DNA of 64,000 bases from an uncultured Planctomycetaceae bacterium (GCA_943787265.1 CALSLT010000035.1:156001-220000); one strand, 5' to 3'; counted from the first letter of the stretch, positions 36,254 through 46,183 are shown. A program made the numbers and translations. The notes: a model not told the origin generated them from the sequence alone.

Positions 36254-36709
36254 TCAACTTATCGGCAATTTGTAATGATCAAATTGCGTATCCACACCGT
36301 ACCCGATTGCCTCGTAGAGAGTCTTCGCCGCCAAATTGTCTTTCGAAGTCGCCAGGTCGATCCGACAAGCTCCGGTTGATATGGCAAATTCCGACACTGC
36401 GTCCACCAGCTTTCGCCCAACCCCCGACCGACGGGCGACATCTACTACGAAAAGATCGTTGAGAATCCATACACGCTTCATCCCGACCGACGAAAATGAC
36501 GGAAAGAGCTGGGCAAATCCCAAGCCATCACATTGCTGGTCATCAATGGCGACGAACAAAACGGAATCTTCATTCGCGATTCGATCCGAAAGGAACTCTC
36601 GTGCGGAAATCATGTCACTGTTTTTTCCGTAAAACACTCGATAGGCGTCGAACAGCGTCACCAGAATATCAAGGTGATCCGCGCCAGCCTGAATGACGGC
36701 GTACTTCAT
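36254..36709 (-). CDS. GNAT family N-acetyltransferase
   Basis: 151 residues, the usual size of a single GNAT domain. The acetyl-CoA binding motif A is VDVARRSGVGRKLVDAV (R-x-x-G-x-G), preceded by the WILNDLFV strand; motif B ends with AKTLYEAIGYGVDTQF. The substrate cannot be inferred. It lies 149 bp upstream of the FAD-enzyme gene on the same strand, so transcription of both together is possible. Confidence 0.88.
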   Translation of the reverse strand: MKYAVIQAGADHLDILVTLFDAYRVFYGKNSDMISAREFLSDRIANEDSVLFVAIDDQQCDGLGFAQLFPSFSSVGMKRVWILNDLFVVDVARRSGVGRKLVDAVSEFAISTGACRIDLATSKDNLAAKTLYEAIGYGVDTQFDHYKLPIS

Positions 36710-36833
36710 CGACTGCCCTCACATTTCAAATATTGCCGCGAACAACATGAAGGCAGGAAACGGCCCGAAGAAGCACACTTCATATTACGAGCACGCCAAG
36801 TAAAAACTTCTGAATCCAACTGCACAGACACGT

Positions 36834-39350
36834 CTAGAAAGCCCCAACCGGTTGCCGATCAGCAATTGTCGAAAGTCTTTCGAAAACTTCCGGGTCAATA
36901 TTCTCTGACACAAACCGAACAGAACCGTCGGCGATACCGATGTTGACGCCACCATTGTATGGCCCACCAATTCCGTCAGGGCCGTTGATGTACGGTTTCT
37001 TAGTCAACGGCCTGATCGTCGAGTCACCACCCGCAATCCACGGCCCGATCTTGCTTGTGGCCTCACTGGTCATCATCGTGTTAGAAGTTCCGTCGATGAT
37101 ATCCCGAATGCGAGTCTTTCGATTGATTCCGAACACGCCAGCCCGCTTATGCGCTGCTGGTAGCATCGGTGCATCTTTGCCACGACCGGCGATCCCCACA
37201 TAGTGCGTCTCACCTGGCCCTTGGGAATTGACCGGACGACCGGGATTCATGTATGTCGCAATGCGAACATTTGCGGCGTCTTCATTGGTCTCGTCGTCCC
37301 AGGATTCCTCAAAATCTACGGTCTTAAACAGCGCCGCCTGTTCAACAAACGGCAGAACGGATGCCAACCAACTCAGCCGTTTCTCCGGCTTCAGCTTTTC
37401 ATTCGCATAGGTGCCAGCCGGGAAACTCTTGTAGACGTCATGATAATTGTGCAGCGACAAGGCCAGTTGCTTGAGATTGTTCATCGACTGAGACCGACGG
37501 GCCGCTTGCCGAGCTTGTTGAACAGCTGGCAGCAAGAACGCCGTTCCAATAGCAACAGTCACCAGCCCGTTTCCCTCGCCAATTCCGCCGACGATCGGAA
37601 TTCCAGGCAATGACTTGCGCGACGTCGTGACAATTCCGTTTTTGCCAGAAATTGTGACGGTAACGTTCGGAAATAGCGGTCGAGCAACAAGCTCTGCTGG
37701 CGGCAGATCGGCAATGGTGATCGGCAAGATGGTGTCGCGAGGAATAATCCGTTCTTCTTTCAGCGCGATCTGGCCAGCCGACATCAGCACGGGAGCAAGT
37801 TTGATCAATGCATGCCAGCTGACTCGCGGATCGCCGACCGTGATCGAGGTGAAGGATTTCGGAAGCGATTCAAAGGCCTGAGTCTGAGCAACCGTCGGCT
37901 GCCAGGTGTCGAGCTTTCCGTCAATCCGCAGCAATGCCGCTTCGACAGTCTGCGGCATCAAACCAACGATCAGCCAACCGTCGTCCACCGCCAGGGAACC
38001 AGCCTGCACCTCTTTACCAAATTCAAAAAGCATGAGCTCTCGACCATGCTTATCAGAACGGTGCACGGTGAACTGACCACGTGAGACCTGCTCGCCCATG
38101 CCCATCAACTTGTTAATCGTAGCTTTCAGTTTCTCTGAGTCGTCAACTTTGATCATCAGGCCGGTGCCAGTTCCCAGAAACCCTTGATCTGGATCGGCGA
38201 ACAGGCAGACCACATCTCCCAGTGAATCGAGCAGGTCACCCTTCGGATCAAACCCGATGATCTGTGGCAGGTTCGCCAGCACTCCTTCGACCTGACCGGC
38301 AACTTGAGGCGGACCAAATGCCGATCCTTCCCTGACAACTTGAACGAGCGTGTCCCATGTCGCCGAGCTGTCGAGTCGCATCGCTTTGAAGCCGTTTGTG
38401 TTAGCTGGCAGCGGAGGAAGATCGGCAAGCGTCATCGGCTTCTGATCGCACAAAGCCAGCAGACCGGCACGAGGACCGTCGACATCGATCGCGGTTTCCG
38501 ACCAGAGCGACTTATCTTTATAGCCATATTGGTAAGCAACGGCATCAAGATTGTGCAGCCCAAGCGTCTGCAGAGCGTCGCTGACATTCTTTCCCGGCGA
38601 AGTCGGAATCGGTATCTGACCAAACGTTTGGCGAAGCGTGCCGAAGTCGAGCCAACTGACCGACGTCACCTCAAACCCACGTTCGTCGTAGTTGTACTTC
38701 TGCCAGAGTGGATTCGTGCTGAGATTCGGCGTCTCGCCAGTGGCCACCGCAATTCCAGCGTCAACAGCATTCATCCCACCCACGATGACCAGATGCTCTC
38801 CCTCAGCCCAGATGCCAACCTCAATCCCGGGCGTATTCGGAATGGTCGCGCTCGTCACTGATCTTTCTGTATTGTCGCTCTGCGAAAACTGAGCACCGAT
38901 AAAGACGCCAAAGTTACGCACCAGACCGCTCAGCATCGGATCGTACTTAGCAGCCTTGTGAAGGATGATCGTTACCTGCGGAATCGGCGGTCCCCCGGCA
39001 GCCGGCAGTGAAACGGCAAACGTCGCACCGTGGTCTTCCAGATGCTTCATAGCGGCAGCGACTTCTGGATTGTTCTTCGCTCCAGTCTGCTCCTCAACAA
39101 ACGCAAACAATTTTTCGAAAACCCCCGCCATACCTGACTCATACATTGCCTCGTAAGCCGCAGTCTTCTCCCAGGCCCCCTTGTGCTTCTCCGCGCCGTC
39201 GTGACCGATGAACACAACGGTATTCGCAGGTAACAATTCCTCAACAGATTGCCGATCCCTGTTCTGGGCGTCAGCCATTGTGAGAGTCAGGACAATGCCC
39301 AGAACTCCGGCGAACATTCCCCATGAAATTCGTGCCTGTTGCGGTGACAT
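36834..39350 (-). CDS. Large secreted protein ending in a DUF1559 (pilin-like) domain
   Basis: 838 residues with a GAAGGAG ribosome binding site and a signal peptide (about 9-29). Residues 30-580 resemble DUF3352-like extracellular proteins (repeated mixed beta segments such as LPANTVVFIGHDG and GEHLVIVGGMNAVDAG). At about 587 a pilin-like hydrophobic helix GLVTVAIGTAFLLPAVQQA runs into ARRSQSMNNLKQLALSLHNYHD, the start of a DUF1559 domain that ends with the H-x9-DG-type block IGIADGSVRFVSENIDPEVF. DUF1559 proteins normally start with a type IV pilin leader; here the domain is internal. The role is unknown but a surface or envelope location is expected. Confidence 0.8.
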   Translation of the reverse strand: MSPQQARISWGMFAGVLGIVLTLTMADAQNRDRQSVEELLPANTVVFIGHDGAEKHKGAWEKTAAYEAMYESGMAGVFEKLFAFVEEQTGAKNNPEVAAAMKHLEDHGATFAVSLPAAGGPPIPQVTIILHKAAKYDPMLSGLVRNFGVFIGAQFSQSDNTERSVTSATIPNTPGIEVGIWAEGEHLVIVGGMNAVDAGIAVATGETPNLSTNPLWQKYNYDERGFEVTSVSWLDFGTLRQTFGQIPIPTSPGKNVSDALQTLGLHNLDAVAYQYGYKDKSLWSETAIDVDGPRAGLLALCDQKPMTLADLPPLPANTNGFKAMRLDSSATWDTLVQVVREGSAFGPPQVAGQVEGVLANLPQIIGFDPKGDLLDSLGDVVCLFADPDQGFLGTGTGLMIKVDDSEKLKATINKLMGMGEQVSRGQFTVHRSDKHGRELMLFEFGKEVQAGSLAVDDGWLIVGLMPQTVEAALLRIDGKLDTWQPTVAQTQAFESLPKSFTSITVGDPRVSWHALIKLAPVLMSAGQIALKEERIIPRDTILPITIADLPPAELVARPLFPNVTVTISGKNGIVTTSRKSLPGIPIVGGIGEGNGLVTVAIGTAFLLPAVQQARQAARRSQSMNNLKQLALSLHNYHDVYKSFPAGTYANEKLKPEKRLSWLASVLPFVEQAALFKTVDFEESWDDETNEDAANVRIATYMNPGRPVNSQGPGETHYVGIAGRGKDAPMLPAAHKRAGVFGINRKTRIRDIIDGTSNTMMTSEATSKIGPWIAGGDSTIRPLTKKPYINGPDGIGGPYNGGVNIGIADGSVRFVSENIDPEVFERLSTIADRQPVGAF

Positions 39351-39402
39351 TCTGATTTACTCCTTCAATGACCAAATCGCATATTTTCAATACAGGAAAA
39401 AC

Positions 39403-41121
39403 TCAGCGGCCAACCTGTTTCACAAACTCAGCTTCTGCAGTATCAACGGCACCATCGGAATTCCGGTCCAACTGCTGAAACTCCGTGCGTGTGCCAGGAA
39501 ACTCGCGGCGAGCAAGCTCACCATCGCCGTTCCGATCAAGTTTCGTGAACCATATCGGCGCGTCCGATTTTGTCGACACACCGTCACCGGGTGACGACAC
39601 ACTTTGGCCCGGAATCTGGACACCGCGAAATTGCGGCTGCCCCGGTCCAAACGAAATCTGATAAAGCTGTGGAATCTCTGACTCCGACACTTCGCCATCG
39701 CCATCGGTGTCCCAGAGTTCAACTCGCTTTACGGCTCGCGTCAGTTCACGACGTCCCAGCGTTCTGGTTCGGTCAGCATCGAGAATTTGAAAGAGGTCGC
39801 GACCACGATTCCGAACATCCATGCGAGTCCTGCTTCGAGCCGCCGTCGCACGACTGTCAACAATCGCCGTCAACTCGTCTTTGTAGAGTTGCCCGTCACC
39901 ATCCTCATCAAACTGATCGAACGCCCCGCGAAAGGTCCTGCTATTTCCGGCTTCCGCTTCATCGATGTACGCGTTCTGGTCGCCATCCGCTGCGGCAAAC
40001 TGCCGCAGCAGATACTGCTTTGCGACATCCGCACCACTTGTCGTCTCGAGAATTTCGATTTGCACGTCGCCGATCGCAATACTCATCAAACCGTCCGACG
40101 ACCGACGTACAGAAATATTCTGCTCATCCGAAGCTCCAGCCATCTCGACAAGTGGCTTGTCATTACTGCGTGTACCCAGTCGGACTACCAGCTGCACCGT
40201 TGGCTGAGGGGTACGGACCATTTGTCGCAGTTCCTCACGATCCAGCGTTCCATCGGCATCAAAGTCGTACCTGTCAAATACGTTTGCTGCGACACCCAAA
40301 GCTGGCCTGTGCAACTTGCGGCTTAGCGTGCTTCGACCGTCCGAAGACTCCGTCGGCATCGCTGCGTACCGTCGCTCGATCTCTGTCAGAACTTCACGCG
40401 ACGCCTTGCCTGGAGTCAGGGTCACAAACGGGCGCACACCGACGGTCGTTGACGGCGACTGCCGGGCAACAAACCGATCCAAAGAGGCAATATTCAGCTC
40501 ACTCACGCCGAACGTTCCGTCGTCATCCAGATCGCGTCTGTGAAGTGACGTCATCGCTCCCGTGAGTTCATCCGAAGATAGACTGCGATTTTCATCCGAA
40601 TCCAATAGCTGAAAAAGACTCTCACCGATGACCGAACCAACCGCGGATGGTGGAGCTTTATCTGTCGACTGAAACGGACCGCGTTGGCGACCGACCAGGA
40701 ACGCAGTCAGTTCGTCCAGCGTAATTTCGTTATCCAGCGGCCGCCGATCCGCAGACCACAGTTCTGGATCACGGACCAGCCGTAACACGTCTGCTGAGTT
40801 CTTGCCGCTGGCAACAGCCTTTGTGCCGGTCACCTCGCCAACCGTCAGCCGCCCATTTCCATCAGCATCGACGGCAGAAAACAATGTTTGAACATACGCC
40901 CGCCAGGAATCCTCGAATGAAACTCCGTCAACTTCGAGATGCACTCGAATGAAAACAGGAGCATCGCGATGAAAGTACAGGATGTCTCGAGTCGCCGCGG
41001 ATATCGCTTGTGTAGAGGCCTCTTTCGATGGCTCGCTCGCGAACACAGCGTGCCCGTCAATCAACGAACCGTTCGAAGTAAGCAACAGCAACGTCGCGAT
41101 GCAGTGACGCAGACCGATCAT
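39403..41121 (-). CDS. Secreted multi-EF-hand protein
   Basis: 572 residues from the ATG at 41121, which overlaps the stop of the upstream DUF1501 gene as ATGA; this coupling decides the start over a frame reaching 41226. After the signal peptide (to about residue 30) come about ten EF-hand or EF-hand-like loops, e.g. DADGNGRLTVGE, DLDDDGTFGVSE, DFDADGTLDREE, DEDGDGQLYKDE, DTDGDGEVSESE, DRNGDGELARRE and DRNSDGAVDTAE. They are spread over the whole length in pairs. It should bind several calcium ions outside the cytoplasm. It is the last gene of a four-gene set with WD40, DUF1549/DUF1553 and DUF1501 proteins. Confidence 0.85.
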   Translation of the reverse strand: MIGLRHCIATLLLLTSNGSLIDGHAVFASEPSKEASTQAISAATRDILYFHRDAPVFIRVHLEVDGVSFEDSWRAYVQTLFSAVDADGNGRLTVGEVTGTKAVASGKNSADVLRLVRDPELWSADRRPLDNEITLDELTAFLVGRQRGPFQSTDKAPPSAVGSVIGESLFQLLDSDENRSLSSDELTGAMTSLHRRDLDDDGTFGVSELNIASLDRFVARQSPSTTVGVRPFVTLTPGKASREVLTEIERRYAAMPTESSDGRSTLSRKLHRPALGVAANVFDRYDFDADGTLDREELRQMVRTPQPTVQLVVRLGTRSNDKPLVEMAGASDEQNISVRRSSDGLMSIAIGDVQIEILETTSGADVAKQYLLRQFAAADGDQNAYIDEAEAGNSRTFRGAFDQFDEDGDGQLYKDELTAIVDSRATAARSRTRMDVRNRGRDLFQILDADRTRTLGRRELTRAVKRVELWDTDGDGEVSESEIPQLYQISFGPGQPQFRGVQIPGQSVSSPGDGVSTKSDAPIWFTKLDRNGDGELARREFPGTRTEFQQLDRNSDGAVDTAEAEFVKQVGR

Positions 41122-42494
41122 GCGAGAATCTCCATGATCGGTTTTGCTTCCGGGTCGGCGATACGGATCGGGCGACCGACGTTCGACATATTTTGCCCCA
41201 TTGGATCCACACCTACTGCATGGCAAATCGTTGCCAGCAGGTCGGCAGCCGAAACTGGACGATCCTTGACCTTCATGCCGTCGGGAGTCGTCTCACCAAA
41301 GAACTGGCCGCCCTTCACTCCCCCGCCGCTCAGAACTGTCGTCCAGGATTCTGCCCAGTGATCACGGCCACTCCTTCCGTTAATGCGCGGCGTCCGACCA
41401 AATTCGCCCATCCAGACAACGAGCGTCGAGTCCAGCAGGCCGCGCAGGTTCAAGTCGTCGAGTAATGTTGCCCACGCAGGATCAAGGACCGAAGTGAGTG
41501 TCTTAATGGCCTCGAAGTTGTCCGAGTGAGTATCCCAGCCAAAGCTCTGGCTTCCTTGCACACCGTTCAGTGAGACTTCCACAAAGGGAACGCCACGTTC
41601 AATGAGACGCCGAGCCAGCAGGCAGCCCTGGCCGAACTGGTTCTTCCCGTACGCCTCCCTCAACGTGTCATCTTCCTGATCGAGATCAAACGCCTTGACA
41701 GCACGAGATCGCATCATGCGAACGGCCTGCGCGTAGGCTGATTCATGGCTGGCAGTCGGAGTTCCTGGATGCGACTTCCGAAACCCGGAATCAAAATCGT
41801 TGAGCATCGCCAGACGACGGTCCGCCTGACTGAGCGTGACATCGTCGGCCTGATTCAGATTTCTTACTTGCAACGATTGTTCGTACGAAGCATTCGTATC
41901 GGGGATATTGACACGCCCACCTTCACCGACAACCAGCGGCGAACTCCGTGGCCCAAGAAAACCCGGTCCATACGCTGCCGGGTTGAAGTTCCGAAACGGC
42001 GAAATGCTCACAAAGTTCGGCAGTCGAGAATCCTCAACACCCAATTCGTTACTCAACACCGAACCCAACGTTGGATAGTGCACCGGCCCCTGCGGCAGAT
42101 ACCCCGTTCGCAGGTGATAGGTCCCTCGCGAATGGTCGCCCTCTTTCGTCGACATCGACCGAACCGGAACAACGTGCTCCATCATTTGTGACAACTTCGG
42201 CAGCGTTTCACAAATCTGCATTCCGGGAACCGATGTTGAAATCGGCTTGAGCGGACCACCATTCACATGATCCGGCTTCACGTCGAACGTGTCGATCTGA
42301 GTTGGTCCTCCGGTCATCCAAAGCAGGATTACAGACCGACGACGACTTTCATGCGCGACCGTATCGGCAGCGAGGCTTTCGAGCCAACCAGACATCGACG
42401 AACCAGCGATTCCCGCCGCTGCCATCCTCATCCAGTCACGTCGACTGACAGAGCTGCGTCCCATGAGTGACTCAGCATTGAATTCTGCAGGCAT
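41118..42494 (-). CDS. DUF1501 family protein
   Basis: 458 residues. A Tat-type signal (VSRRDWMRMAAAGIAGSSM) lies about 18 residues in. Family motifs: LLWMTGGPTQIDTFDVKP, VPVRSMSTKEGDHSRGT, ARRLIERGVPFVEVSLNG, GWDTHSDN, WMGEFGRTPRINGRSGRDHW and the C-terminus EILA. The FGRTP and GRDHW blocks place it in the better-conserved DUF1501 branch, unlike the gene at 24892 (GGEIGRLPV). It is coupled to the EF-hand gene by an ATGA overlap and follows the DUF1549/DUF1553 gene by 44 bp. Its function is unknown. Confidence 0.9.
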   Translation of the reverse strand: MPAEFNAESLMGRSSVSRRDWMRMAAAGIAGSSMSGWLESLAADTVAHESRRRSVILLWMTGGPTQIDTFDVKPDHVNGGPLKPISTSVPGMQICETLPKLSQMMEHVVPVRSMSTKEGDHSRGTYHLRTGYLPQGPVHYPTLGSVLSNELGVEDSRLPNFVSISPFRNFNPAAYGPGFLGPRSSPLVVGEGGRVNIPDTNASYEQSLQVRNLNQADDVTLSQADRRLAMLNDFDSGFRKSHPGTPTASHESAYAQAVRMMRSRAVKAFDLDQEDDTLREAYGKNQFGQGCLLARRLIERGVPFVEVSLNGVQGSQSFGWDTHSDNFEAIKTLTSVLDPAWATLLDDLNLRGLLDSTLVVWMGEFGRTPRINGRSGRDHWAESWTTVLSGGGVKGGQFFGETTPDGMKVKDRPVSAADLLATICHAVGVDPMGQNMSNVGRPIRIADPEAKPIMEILA

Positions 42495-42538
42495 TTTTCG
42501 AGCCTCTACATACTGCGTTGAATGTGCCGAAAATCGGA

Positions 42539-43477
42539 TCAGTGATTGAGTGAAAATTCGCTACTGTTTAACAGGGTCCAGAAGACGTCGCTGACCGCCT
42601 TATTCCGCTTTTCAGTTCGAAGCTTCTCGTCCGAGTCCTGCGCGTCCGAAACTTCCGAAGCAGTCTGCGAATCAACGTATGCGACAAAGTTTTCAAGTTC
42701 TTCCGGACGGGGCCGCCGGTTCAACGTTGCCAGAAACAACGCTTCGATTCGTCGAGAATTGTCGAATCCGGGATAGTCAAGGATGCCTGCCAGCGTGCGA
42801 CTTGACTGCAACCCCGTCGCGTCATTGATCAGCTCGCCGTTCATCAGCGACAGCGCCTGCAGCACGGACGTCTGTCGATCCGTCGGGGCACTGTTACTGT
42901 CTGAGAATTCGTCAATAAAACGAGCTCGCGTCGTCGCGCCGCGAAACCGCCCCCGTTGCGACTCGTCGAATGTTTCATGAGTTCCGACAGCCTGCGCGAT
43001 GCTTGCATAGAGCTGTTCGGCAGTCATCCCTTTGACAGACATCCGCGAGAACAACCGCGGATCCGTGTCGTCGTTTTCTGAACGAACAGAGCTGGTCAGT
43101 TGGTACGTTCGGCTGGCGGTAATCGCTCGAACCAGAAACTTCATATCAAAGTCATGCTCGGCCAGTTCGGCGGCCAGCAAATCAAGCAGTTCCGGATGGC
43201 TGGGCGGATTCAATTCCGAGAAATCGTCTACCGGGTCAACGATGCCCACGCCGAAAAAGTGGCCCCAGACGCGATTCGCTGCCGTGCGGGCAAAATAGGG
43301 GTTGTCTTTAGAGGTCATCCAATCCGCGAGCGTCATGCGGGCACTGGTGCCGGTCGGAATCTGAGGAGACTCGCCCGTCAGGTAGGTCGCTTTCACCACT
43401 TCATCCGTACCGGGCACCGTCAATGTACGACGACTGAACAGCTCCTTAAGCTGGCTAAGAAATCCATTGCCCCCCAC
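42539..43477 (-). CDS. DUF1553 part of a frameshifted DUF1549/DUF1553 gene
   Basis: 312 residues, entered after a run of six G (minus strand, 43470-43475). It carries the C-terminal domain: LADWMTSKDNPYFARTAANRVWGHFFGVGIVDPVDDFSELN, ITASRTYQLTSS and LSLMNGELINDATG. The upstream frame stops at 43455 with the unnatural end RGGQWIS; deleting one G rejoins RGG to NGFLSQLKELFSRR. So the pieces were one gene of about 550 codons. A GTG at 43477 could start this part alone, but no good ribosome binding site is evident. The break may be a sequencing error, a phase-variable tract or a real mutation. Confidence 0.75.
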   Translation of the reverse strand: MGGNGFLSQLKELFSRRTLTVPGTDEVVKATYLTGESPQIPTGTSARMTLADWMTSKDNPYFARTAANRVWGHFFGVGIVDPVDDFSELNPPSHPELLDLLAAELAEHDFDMKFLVRAITASRTYQLTSSVRSENDDTDPRLFSRMSVKGMTAEQLYASIAQAVGTHETFDESQRGRFRGATTRARFIDEFSDSNSAPTDRQTSVLQALSLMNGELINDATGLQSSRTLAGILDYPGFDNSRRIEALFLATLNRRPRPEELENFVAYVDSQTASEVSDAQDSDEKLRTEKRNKAVSDVFWTLLNSSEFSLNH

Positions 43478-44192
43478 GCTGAGGCTCCCTCTGCATAGCC
43501 GCAAAGAAAGCCGCGTACCCCCAGAAATCATTTTGTGTCCAGGTATCAAACGGGTGATCGTGACACTGAGCACACTCAAGTCGAATTCCCAGGAACATTC
43601 GCGACGTCGCTGCTGCCAGATTCTCCGGCTTGATCTCTTTCGACTCGTAAAACGCAATCGGGTTGAGGGCATTTCGATTACGAAACGCGTTCGACCTCGA
43701 CACAGGCGTTGTGAGAATCTCGCTGACAAGATCGTCGTACGCCTTATCCTCATCCAATCTTTGACGTAGCCATCCTTCAAATGCGGGCAGCATGAATCGA
43801 ACGTTGAAATTTGTGTCAGCTTCTGGAATGAGTACTGCCCGCCAGAAGTTTGCCGAGTTGACGACGTAATTCGGCCCGTTCAGCAGCTCATCGACCACTT
43901 GACGCCGTTTGCCCTGTGACTGGTTCGCGAAGAAGTCCTGAGAATCGGCAGCAGTCGGAATCTTCCCGGCAATGTCCAGCCAGACTCGTCGAAGAAACTC
44001 AGCATCATCACTCGGACTGGCTGAGACGACGTCGTTCTCACTCCACTTTTCAGCAATCAAATCGTCAATCCGATTGGCAAGTTCGTGCACACCGTCCGCC
44101 GAAGGCTGTTGCTGCGCAATCGCCGGTTCAGCAAAAGGGCAAAGCCCCACCGCCATAATGAAGAAACTGACAACACGGCTTGCACTGGTCAT
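43455..44192 (-). CDS. DUF1549 part of a frameshifted DUF1549/DUF1553 gene
   Basis: 245 residues from the ATG at 44192, which overlaps the stop of the WD40 gene as ATGA. A signal peptide ends near PAIAQ. The DUF1549 domain shows EFLRRVWLDIAGKIPTAADSQDFF, NGPNYVVNSANFWRAVLIPE and the closing RLECAQCHDHPFDTWTQNDFWGYAAFFAAM. It lacks the PSCyt1 haem domain found in the protein at 21624. The reading frame is lost in a G run at 43470-43475, and the remaining half continues in 42539-43477. Confidence 0.78.
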   Translation of the reverse strand: MTSASRVVSFFIMAVGLCPFAEPAIAQQQPSADGVHELANRIDDLIAEKWSENDVVSASPSDDAEFLRRVWLDIAGKIPTAADSQDFFANQSQGKRRQVVDELLNGPNYVVNSANFWRAVLIPEADTNFNVRFMLPAFEGWLRQRLDEDKAYDDLVSEILTTPVSRSNAFRNRNALNPIAFYESKEIKPENLAAATSRMFLGIRLECAQCHDHPFDTWTQNDFWGYAAFFAAMQREPQRGGQWIS

Positions 44193-46183
44193 GGCATCTC
44201 CTTCATCCATTTGCGAACTGACTCAACGCTGAGTCCAACACCGCTGGTTCCGGTCAGCTCTGTCATATCCCACAGAGTAATCAGCTTTTCACCACCGGCT
44301 CCAATCAGCATCGAGCCATCCGGTACAAAACGCACGGCGAACGTATCGTCCAATCCACCAAACCGACCAACGACCGCACTTGTTTTCAAATCCCAGACAT
44401 TTGTCGTCCCATCGTGCAGACCAGCCGCCAGGAGCTTTCCGTCTGGCGACCAATCCAAAGGCCTGGCACCGGTCGAATTTCGCAGTACGGCCAGTTCCGT
44501 TTGTGTCGCCACGTCCCAGACCCTGATCACACCATCTTCGCTGACAGACGCCAGCCGACTCCCATCTGGATCAAACACCGCTGCACGCACCGCCGTTTTA
44601 TGCCCGTCGAGTCGAGCGATCTCTGTCAACGACTCCGTCTTCCACAATTTGACGCCGCCTGGTTTCGCTTCCGTCCAGTCGCCACAACAAGTGGCAATGG
44701 TCTCACCGTCGGGTGAAAACGACACGTCGTAAACCGGCTGCGCGTGGGCGGTGACTTTCTTCACAAGGTCGCCAGTTTCGACATTCCAGAAGAACAGCAG
44801 TTTATCCTCACAACCCGCGGCGATTGTTCTTCCATCTGGAGAAAAAGTAAGTGCCCGAATGTTGGCGTCAGCCTTGAACGACCGCAGCCTCGACCCATCG
44901 TCGGCTCGCCAGACAATGACCTCGTCACTGCGCCAGCCTCCGGTCGCGATCAAGCTTCCGTCCTGCGAGAATTCCAGACAATCCACCGTTGTCGGATGCA
45001 CGTCCGTCAGTTGCGATACCTGCTGCCCAGTCTTCAAGTCAATAATCTTGACGAATCCGCCTCGGCCACCAACCGCAACTCTTGATGACTGCGTCGAAAC
45101 TGCGGTCGCCCAGACCTTGCCCACGTCTACGCCGATGGTTGCGAGAACCGGATGCGGAGGCTGCTTCGCACTCCACGCGTTGATGAGTCCTTCATAGCTG
45201 CTGCTGAAGAGCGTCTTCGAATCGGACGAAAAACTTACTGACGTGACGGAATCCTGATGACCTTCGAGACTCGACGTCAGCCGGCCGGACTTAACGTCCC
45301 ACAGATGAACCATTCCATTCGACGCACCTGCCGCAAGCATTGATCCGCGAGGAGAAAACGCAAGGCGCCAGATCATTGCTTCATGAGTCAAAGTTGTTGG
45401 CTCCGCGTCAGCATTCGCCACATTCCACAAGAGAACGGCGCCATCCTCTCCGCCGCTGGCTAGAGCCTTTCCGTCTGGTGAGAACTCTACAGAGCGCACA
45501 CGCCCGGCATGACCACTTCGCGTGCCCACTTCGGCCAGTGTTTCAATATCCCAAAGCCGTACGATCTCATCGTCACCGGCCGACGCCAAAGTCGATCCAT
45601 CGTCCGAAAAAGCAACGTCACGAACCGTCGCGTCGTTCCCGATCAGCACTCCACGCTCGGCCCACGTTTTGACATCCCAAAGACGAACCGTCTTATCGTA
45701 GCCACACGATGCAATCGTTTGACCGTCTGAAGAGAGAGCCACAGCTACAACGCGATTTGTGTGCCCGGACATGACGCCCGCAGGCTCCAAATTGGGCAAT
45801 CGCCATGCCTTGACCGTCCCGTCATAACTCGCGGTGATCAGCAAGTCGCCGGATTTGGACACAACCAGATCGCTCACCGGACCGTCGTGACAAATCTCCA
45901 ACCGAATCGGCTGTCTTGAAACTCGATCAACAGCCATCACCGAACCGTCATGAAACCCCGCATACAGATGCGAGGAGACAGGCGAAACGGCGACGCTCAA
46001 AATATCGGTCGAATCACGAAGCAGGACCGACGGAGCGGTCTCAAACTCGGTTGGTTCACCGGGAGCAGCTTCTTCAGCCCGGAGACACGAATCCGCAAAG
46101 ACGAACAACCACAGCCCCGCGAACGCTGCAAGAGCATTGGCAAGCTTCGGTGCGTTCACTGAATCAAAAACAGAAGTCGACAT
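44189..46183 (-). CDS. Secreted WD40 repeat protein
   Basis: 664 residues with an N-terminal hydrophobic segment (about 14-36) that acts as signal or anchor. About 14 WD40 repeats follow, most ending in typical strands such as DGTVKAWRL, DKTVRLWDVK, DEIVRLWDIE, DGVIRVWDVA and TNVWDLK. This is enough for two seven-bladed propellers. No catalytic domain is present, so it is a protein- or ligand-binding scaffold. It is the first gene of a tightly coupled minus-strand set leading into the DUF1549/DUF1553, DUF1501 and EF-hand genes, and its stop overlaps the next start. Confidence 0.9.
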   Translation of the reverse strand: MSTSVFDSVNAPKLANALAAFAGLWLFVFADSCLRAEEAAPGEPTEFETAPSVLLRDSTDILSVAVSPVSSHLYAGFHDGSVMAVDRVSRQPIRLEICHDGPVSDLVVSKSGDLLITASYDGTVKAWRLPNLEPAGVMSGHTNRVVAVALSSDGQTIASCGYDKTVRLWDVKTWAERGVLIGNDATVRDVAFSDDGSTLASAGDDEIVRLWDIETLAEVGTRSGHAGRVRSVEFSPDGKALASGGEDGAVLLWNVANADAEPTTLTHEAMIWRLAFSPRGSMLAAGASNGMVHLWDVKSGRLTSSLEGHQDSVTSVSFSSDSKTLFSSSYEGLINAWSAKQPPHPVLATIGVDVGKVWATAVSTQSSRVAVGGRGGFVKIIDLKTGQQVSQLTDVHPTTVDCLEFSQDGSLIATGGWRSDEVIVWRADDGSRLRSFKADANIRALTFSPDGRTIAAGCEDKLLFFWNVETGDLVKKVTAHAQPVYDVSFSPDGETIATCCGDWTEAKPGGVKLWKTESLTEIARLDGHKTAVRAAVFDPDGSRLASVSEDGVIRVWDVATQTELAVLRNSTGARPLDWSPDGKLLAAGLHDGTTNVWDLKTSAVVGRFGGLDDTFAVRFVPDGSMLIGAGGEKLITLWDMTELTGTSGVGLSVESVRKWMKEMP

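Noticed and set aside
39570..40565. 331-codon plus-strand frame
   Set aside because: Antisense shadow of the EF-hand gene; Arg/His/Ser-rich with no domain.
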